DNA of 64,000 nt, from the NCBI GenBank assembly GCA_905221605.1, contig CAJNDS010002614.1:30001-94000 (forward strand), read 5' to 3'. Position 1 is the first letter of the stretch; every line of letters starts with the position of its first letter. The translations under genes and the position numbers were made by a program. The notes under the pieces are model-generated. The model made no database searches, was not told where the DNA came from, and saw only the letters and a list, made by a program, of their open reading frames with translations. Source of the stretch: Symbiodinium natans (Eukaryota > Sar > Dinophyceae > Suessiales > Symbiodiniaceae). Positions 58,010 through 64,000 of this stretch are shown here, piece by piece.

Positions 58010-61000
58010 CTGTAGGAGAGCGAATGATTCTAGAAGCATTCCATGGGCCTTTCTGCGCTCGAATCTGAGTACGTCTATCCTATGATGGGTGCTCTGGGTA
58101 AGTTTCTTGGGTTTTGGAGGAAGAAAACAACAATATCATTAAGGCATCCAGAAGCTGGGGGAAATGGGCTACTGTACGCGCGCCTGAAAAAACACAAAAA
58201 ACGCAGACACCAACCAAACATGCAACGAGTACTTGGGATTACTTGGGCAAGTTCCGCGCTTGCGGCGCTTGCATGGGAAGGGAGCACATAGAGAGAACCA
58301 CCGGAAACAAAGCACCCTTCTTGATGCATCAGAAAGTGTCAGGCTCAACATGGAACATACATACACTAACACCCCTTCGTGAACAGCAGCTTGCTTATAC
58401 ACGCAAGACGGGGGAAGAGAGCGATCCGGCCGCAGCGTAGAGTCTTAGATATGATATGAAGACAGAAGGGAGGACGAATAAGTAAAAAAAGAAGATCGGG
58501 GTCAGGCTCAACACGAGTTGTAGCACGAGTTGTATCTTGCTGGCGATCTTGCCTTCCAGCACCTCAACCTGTGAGTGCTGATGTCGTTTTTTTGCGTCTC
58601 TTGCTTCTCACGCTCGATCTCCCTGACAATATCATGGCCTTGTAAGTGGCGTCTCCCTGATGGGTAGTGACCTGGGACTTTGCGCGCTGTAAGAATCCTG
58701 TAAACTAGTCGAATGCCTCGAGACTTCACGTACACCCGGTGCAGTTGCAGGACCGCCTTCTCCCCAGAGTGAGGCTTTCTCCGACAGGCCTCCCGGACCT
58801 TCAGGCAACCAACATTCTGCCTTTTGCCCCAGACCACTCCTAGACTCATGGACCCCTTCCGCGCAGTCGCCCGCCCGCACACTGGGGAAGTGGTGAGTTG
58901 GCCCCCTGCCCGAGAGGTCTGGGGCGCGTTCCGGAGCGACAGTTTGCCGGTTCCGGTACCCCAACAGCTAAGGCCCTGAAACAACCGCCGCACAACGTAC
59001 ATCTGACTTTATCTATCTCAAGCGACGTACCAAGGAGTCGTTTCGGCGGCCCCCCGATGGACTTACCAGCTCACATTCGACTTGCCACGGCTGGTGGTCG
59101 GCTTGCGGCTCTCCCGCGTCGCTACAGCAAGGGTCGCTTCCCAGCAGTCTCATGGAGTGTCTCAGGCCCTTTTCTACTGTTTCTTTTTTCTTTCTTTCTT
59201 TCTTTCTTTCTGGGGGCTTGGTCGGGCCCTCTCTCTCCCTCTCTTCTCCTCTCTCACCATCTCGCATCCGTTCGTTCCGTGTCACTTGCCAATGAAGCTC
59301 CTCTGCACCATCCGCTTGCCGCACCTTCTGCCTGGGTCGCGACCCGCATGTCGTCAAGTCTCCGGCGAACAGCACAGAACTCCAAGGGCTGTGCATGACC
59401 TTGTCGTGGTCGTCTTCGCCCTGCTCCTGCCACTGCCACTCCTGCTGCTCAAATACGACAGCAACCAAGACTCCCTCAAGCCAAAGCAAAGCAGGATCTG
59501 CAGCACTGGATGAATGAAGTAGCAGCGTAGCAAAACTCAACATCTACCAACTGCTTGAAGGTCATGTGTCAAGTTGGAAACCATCACGTGCCGGTCCTGC
59601 GGTTTTATCGAGACTCCAAACTGCTTCCCAGAAGCATCGATGGATCGCAGCCAGAAGTCCTCCCCGAGCATACCTGGCCAGTGAGTGCAAGTGAGCAAAG
59701 GCGAATCTCCGAATAACGGAAGCAGCCGTGGCTCGCGCCGATCTTCTCTTTGCCATTTTGCGCCTCTGCAGACACGGAGAGTTCACGTTGCTAAATGCTA
59801 TGCAATGCTGTACGGGTCTTGTGTCAAGCGGGTTCCAACACACAATGATGCGATGCACTGAATCTCAAAGGCCCAGGCATAAACAACGACTTGCAGGTTC
59901 CGACATTCGATGTCATGCACATCTACGTCGAAGTTTATCCTCAGACAGCTCATTCAAGTTGGACTTGAAGCATGCTCCAACGAGCCGTCTTGGTGCTGGG
60001 CTGCAGTGAGTCGCTGCCTGCTTTGTCGAGGGCCATCACTGTGGTGTACCCCGGGCTCTGGCAGACCAGGGAGGGGCATTCGTGGATGATTGAAGCACAA
60101 AGCTCACAAATTCCTCAAGAGCCCTACAATGTGCCCTACAAGGCACGCTAAGCAAGCCGGGCACACCATGAAGGATGCCAGCTCGAACAGGAAAACTACC
60201 AGCATGATGCCGTACCTGCAATCCGCTCGTTGCACGTCTCAGCCAAGCTGCTCCCCGAATGGTGGCTGCGTGCTGCTCTCCGCATCCCCCCACAACTCCC
60301 CCACAGGCCAACTCGCAAGCCCCGTTGAGACCCCCGGCGCGGCGAGCGTCCAGGCGCCACCGATCTGTGATGCCTCTCATGCAACGTGCGGAGTTTGTTT
60401 TCGGGGACATTGCATGACACTGACTGTCAAGAGCCGGTCTCAGGGTACGAGTACCGTCCGCGGGGGCTGTGGGCTGTGCACAATGATCGACAAATGATCT
60501 CCCATCGCCGAGCTTCTCTGGGTGCGCAAGTTGTTAAGATTCGAATCCTAGTGTCTCACTAGGATTGCCAGGGCTGAATGTCCCAGTCAGGTCCCAGTTG
60601 AAGTATGCAAGCGTGGCCCAGGCAGGCCTCGACGAAATCTCTGGGTAGCCATCGCGCTGCATGGTTCGAGGTCAGCATTGCTAGTGAAGCTTGGCTGTAA
60701 TTTGGGCCTGTTGCTAGCTGGTCCTAAAGGCATGCACGTCAGCATGGCTTGTCGGATGTTAGCAGCGGCCAAGTCTTGGGTGAGATAGATATAAGAGCGG
60801 AGTCGTGGTTGTCTAGGCTTATTTTGTGTGCATGTCAGCGTCAGCTGAGCTTGACATGTGACAGCCTCTCATCTCTACTGTGGCACACATTTGCACTTGG
60901 AATCATAGACCGTCCTTCGGGCCTTCACAGATAAGTCACTGAAAAACCACCCAACCCAGAGAAATCATTTACTACTCTACAGAACCCAATGCGATGGCAA

Positions 61001-63193
61001 GCAGGAGAGAGCTTCACGATCATTCTAAGACCCGCGACCTCGAAGAAAAACTCTCTGTTAGCGTGCCTGGATGTGTCGCCGGGCACTGTCGAGTCAGAGG
61101 CCTGCAGCATGGAGCGTGGGTTGCTTCTTGAACCCGTTTAAAGCCGGTGGATGCCTGCATCCTTCGACTAAAACCCCTCTCTGCCTGAACCTGTTTGTAG
61201 TTCTCGCTGAGGAGGGCATAACATTAGTGTGCCGGGTGTAGGATGTGGGGCTATGGTTGAGGGCGTACGCCTGAAATTTCAAACCAGTCCTTGTCATCGT
61301 AAGGCCCTAATTCAACGAACTAGCCCAAATCGCGGGGTCCCCTCACATCGCTTGCCCTTTCTACTCTTGGAAGAGGAGTGAAGATGTCCCCAAAATTGAC
61401 GAGGGCTCTTGCATTCTGATCTCTTGCATGCCGACCCACACTCTATGGTAACAGCGAACTGCCACTTGGCATTCCACCTGCGAGTTGGAAGAGACATCGA
61501 TGCAGGCATCCTGCAAAGTCATGAATTTCAGTCTACCAATAGAGGCTCATGTACCATCTACAGCGTTCCAACACAAGAGCTTTGCCAACCATTTTGCGTT
61601 CTAGTGTCAGTGTCTGAAAATGTCTTCCTCGACTCTACCTCTCCTCATTGGCAGGCTTGGGCAGCATTTCGCAGCCCAACCTGCGTGCTGCCGCAAAGAC
61701 CTGAGTGAGGAAGGCACATAGTTGTTTGCCCTCAGTGTGGGGTTGTTAAATATTATTCCTAAGTCAGCGATGCTCCTCGCTTTTTCGCCTCCCGCCTCCT
61801 CGCCCCCAGAACCGCAGAGTTACCCGCCTACCCAGAGAGTCCACCGACATCCTGGAGATAAACCCGCCTGGAGTGCCCACCCTCAGAGAATTCCGCGGAC
61901 CCACGACGAAAGCCCGTTTTTTTAAACGGCAGGAGTAGGACAACCACAAGTCTATAAGATATCTATCGGAACATTCTTGTACCCTCGTGACTCGGCCTCG
62001 TGTGACAGCTTCCGGCTCTCCGAGGCTGCCGAGGCTGCCGAGGCTGCCAAGGCTGGGCCCTGGATGGGCTGCTTACTAAGCTTACTATGTGTGATCCTGG
62101 TTGCTGAGATTTGGGCCTTCCGCCTCTGCCCGCTGTCTCGAGGCTGTTTCTAGCATTGGCGTTATAGACCGGCGGGGTTCAGGTCAAAGCTTCGGGTGCT
62201 GAGGTCGGAATTTCGAGCCGCCTTCAACCTCTGAACCAGCTGGCATTCAAGCAGAGGGGCCTCCTGCAGGCCGACGTCCCGAACCTGCAGCAGGCCCTCA
62301 ACGCTGGGCGCCTGACGAGATCACCACTTCACCACCGTCCATCTGGAAAAACATAAGAATGGCAGCCGGTCGCTGCCAACAACGACTACACAAGTCCGCT
62401 AACATTGAACGCACGCATGCAAACTTCAAAGAGGAGTCGCACTGCATGAAAAAAACCTGCCAGATTCCGATTGCAATTACTCTCGCGGTCGCCCTTAGCC
62501 CTGTAGACTCCTGTAGACGAGTGCCTTCACCCAATCGCGAGCTGCATTGGTCAGGCGGGCCCTGGGCTCCGACATTTCAACCCGTCGAGGTTGGGGAAGT
62601 CTTGCACTTGGTTTGGGTTACTAAAGATTCGGCTACAGGCTCCTCAACTGGGCCAACTGCATTACCGATAAAGAACACACTCTCATCGCTTGATGTTCTA
62701 AGACAGACGTGAGTATATGTTTAAGCTTCTTGGGGCCACCATTTCCCGCGGATTGTGAATCAGGTCTAAACTGGGACTAGTAAAACTTGAGACCAGCGGG
62801 ATAGTGCGTTACATCACCTAAACGATAACTGGGAGGGGATAAAGTCTTGGGCAAACAAAATTTCGGCCTGCAGACGGGGCTTCTCTGCCAGATAAGGAGA
62901 TAAAGGGTGACCTTCCGTGGGACGGTTGGTTTTTTTTTTACGTGGATGCAGGATGGACTATGGCATAGTATGCCCCTTTGCCAATTTCGAACTGGCTGTT
63001 GCTCAGGCCGACCTGTGAACCTTTCTGTGTCAACGAACACAAGCAAGCAATGGTACCAGGAGGAAACAAAGCCCGGGCCCGGGAAAATATGAAAGAAACA
63101 TTGTATGCAAACCTCTTAAGTTCTGGAAAAGGGGGCCTGCTCGTGTGTCATTGTCGTCTACGTTCGAGTTTTCGGATGCCCTGCAAGATGTGT
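58010..63193. other. No gene assembled
   Basis: Upstream exons of the thioredoxin/ERV gene are expected here. A protein-like minus-strand piece lies near 59680-59550 (GKQFGVSIKPQDRHVMVSN). (TTTC)n is at 59184-59211. A perfect 10-bp inverted repeat with a 3-base loop lies at 60544-60566. GAGGCTGCC is repeated at 62020-62055. No tRNA is convincing. Confidence 0.35.
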
Positions 63194-63418
63194 TACCAGT
63201 GCGTGCGAGTGCCCAACGCATCCATGCCTTCACGAGGATACGTGTATGGTTACCAGTGCGTGCAATTGGCCAGTTCATCCATGACCGAACGATGCTAGCG
63301 TTGATATTACCCGTGCGCGCGATTGGCCAGGGCATCCATGTGCGCAAGATGACAATGTTCGTGTTCCAGCACGTGCGAGTGGCCATTGCATCCATGCCCG
63401 CACGATGATATCTGAATG
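63194..63418. repeat. 57-bp tandem repeat, about four copies
   Basis: Units start at 63194, 63251, 63308 and 63365, each 57 bp later, with a core CCAGTGCGTGCGAGTGGCCA and a CATCCATG box. A related unit recurs near 63614. Since 57 is 19 codons, the minus-strand frame keeps a periodic W..W..ARTGN peptide; copies differ at many positions. Confidence 0.85.
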
Positions 63419-63659
63419 AGGGGAGGTTGTAACCACAGCCAAGGGGGTGTACTTTGTAACCACGCCACCACTCCTTTTTGTTGCCACGACACAGCTGTTG
63501 TACTGTTAACATGACAAGCAGTATGCTTGCTTCCTTTCCGGAAGTCTTTGATAGTGTTCGTGTTTACAATTAGCACGATTGGACAGTGGACAGCACGTCG
63601 ATGACGTTCGTGTTTCCAGTGCGTGCAAGTGGTCAGCAGGGCATCCTTCTTCCCAACCC

Positions 63660-63850
63660 CAACACCCAAGCCCGAAACACTGGTGCCCAGAATCTATAAA
63701 CCCTCTGCCCCAAACCCCAAAGAGTGCACGTCCAACGCACTTCTGCCCTTAACCTCAGACACTCAAACCCAAACCCCGAAGAGTGCAAGCCCAAAACACT
63801 TCTGCCCTGAACTTCCAACCCCAAACCCGAAACCCCAAAGAGACACACAT
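63660..63850. repeat. About 59-bp tandem repeat with telomere-like boxes
   Basis: Units with CAAACCCCAAAGAGTGCA and CACTTCTGCCCT boxes recur at about 63720, 63780 and, in part, 63838. The AAACCCC boxes resemble degenerate telomere units. Confidence 0.7.
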
Positions 63851-64000
63851 GACGAAGAAGACGTCGGCAAGTAGTTTCTATGCCATCTGACTTCATCAAG
63901 CACGAAACACCGAAACAAAACATGAATTCTCACTTCACACGAAAAAATAGCGAATGGGAAAACATCGACAAGCACTGTTTTGCACACATTTGCTTGAAAC

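Noticed and set aside
60478-60580. tRNA gene suggested by GATTCGAATC
   Set aside because: The flanking bases do not form a T-arm stem, and no acceptor or anticodon arm fits. The palindrome next to it explains the appearance.
1-64000. CRISPR arrays, bacterial operons, ribosome-binding sites, rRNA genes
   Set aside because: No regularly spaced identical repeats with unique spacers, no bacterial gene organisation and no rRNA core sequence were seen; the window is eukaryotic in character.

Overview
The window looks like nuclear DNA from a dinoflagellate, probably of the Symbiodinium type. Four signs support this. (1) TTTAGGG telomere-type arrays lie inside the sequence. (2) A 15-base string in both LTRs of the main element closely matches the 3' half of the dinoflagellate spliced leader. 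(3) The conserved genes I could assemble by hand are split into very short exons whose introns mostly start with GC or GA rather than GT, and nearly always end AG|G. (4) All such genes lie on the same strand. Most open frames in the window are chance frames or simple-sequence translations.

Layout. 1-660 is unrecognised. 661-9850 is a telomere-repeat island (arrays 661-877 and 9668-9850) holding a nearly intact LTR retroelement on the + strand (1023-9667): 287-bp LTRs about 96% identical, a copia-like half-tRNA primer site, a polypurine tract, and two long intact ORFs (1781 and about 762 aa). The ORFs encode RNA-binding-type modules (WW, S1-like, SAM-like, two sets of three CCCH zinc fingers). 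I see no protease, integrase, reverse transcriptase or RNase H, so it looks non-autonomous for replication. The ORFs meet at TGATG, a stop/start overlap typical of termination-reinitiation.

From about 10 kb to 64 kb the sequence is gene-poor, intron-rich and full of micro- and minisatellites. Three conserved genes can be assembled, all on the minus strand: a TPR-like protein (16061-17093), an NHL-repeat beta-propeller protein built of 16-80 nt exons (37563-39437, perhaps to 39778), and a thioredoxin plus ERV41/46-domain protein of the PDIL5-3/5-4 type (49963-58009). A two-exon unrecognised gene (32567-33199) and several weaker exon candidates, also minus strand, lie between them. A decayed LINE reverse-transcriptase fragment sits in an NHL intron.

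The rest is intergenic or intronic DNA with simple repeats: (TA)n, (CA)n, (GT)n, a block-structured 8-bp purine satellite at 41.2-41.7 kb, a decayed ~70-75-bp repeat at 34.8-35.8 kb, and 57-bp and ~59-bp repeats near the right end. Exon models were assembled by eye from family patterns and splice phase; no alignment or transcript evidence was available.
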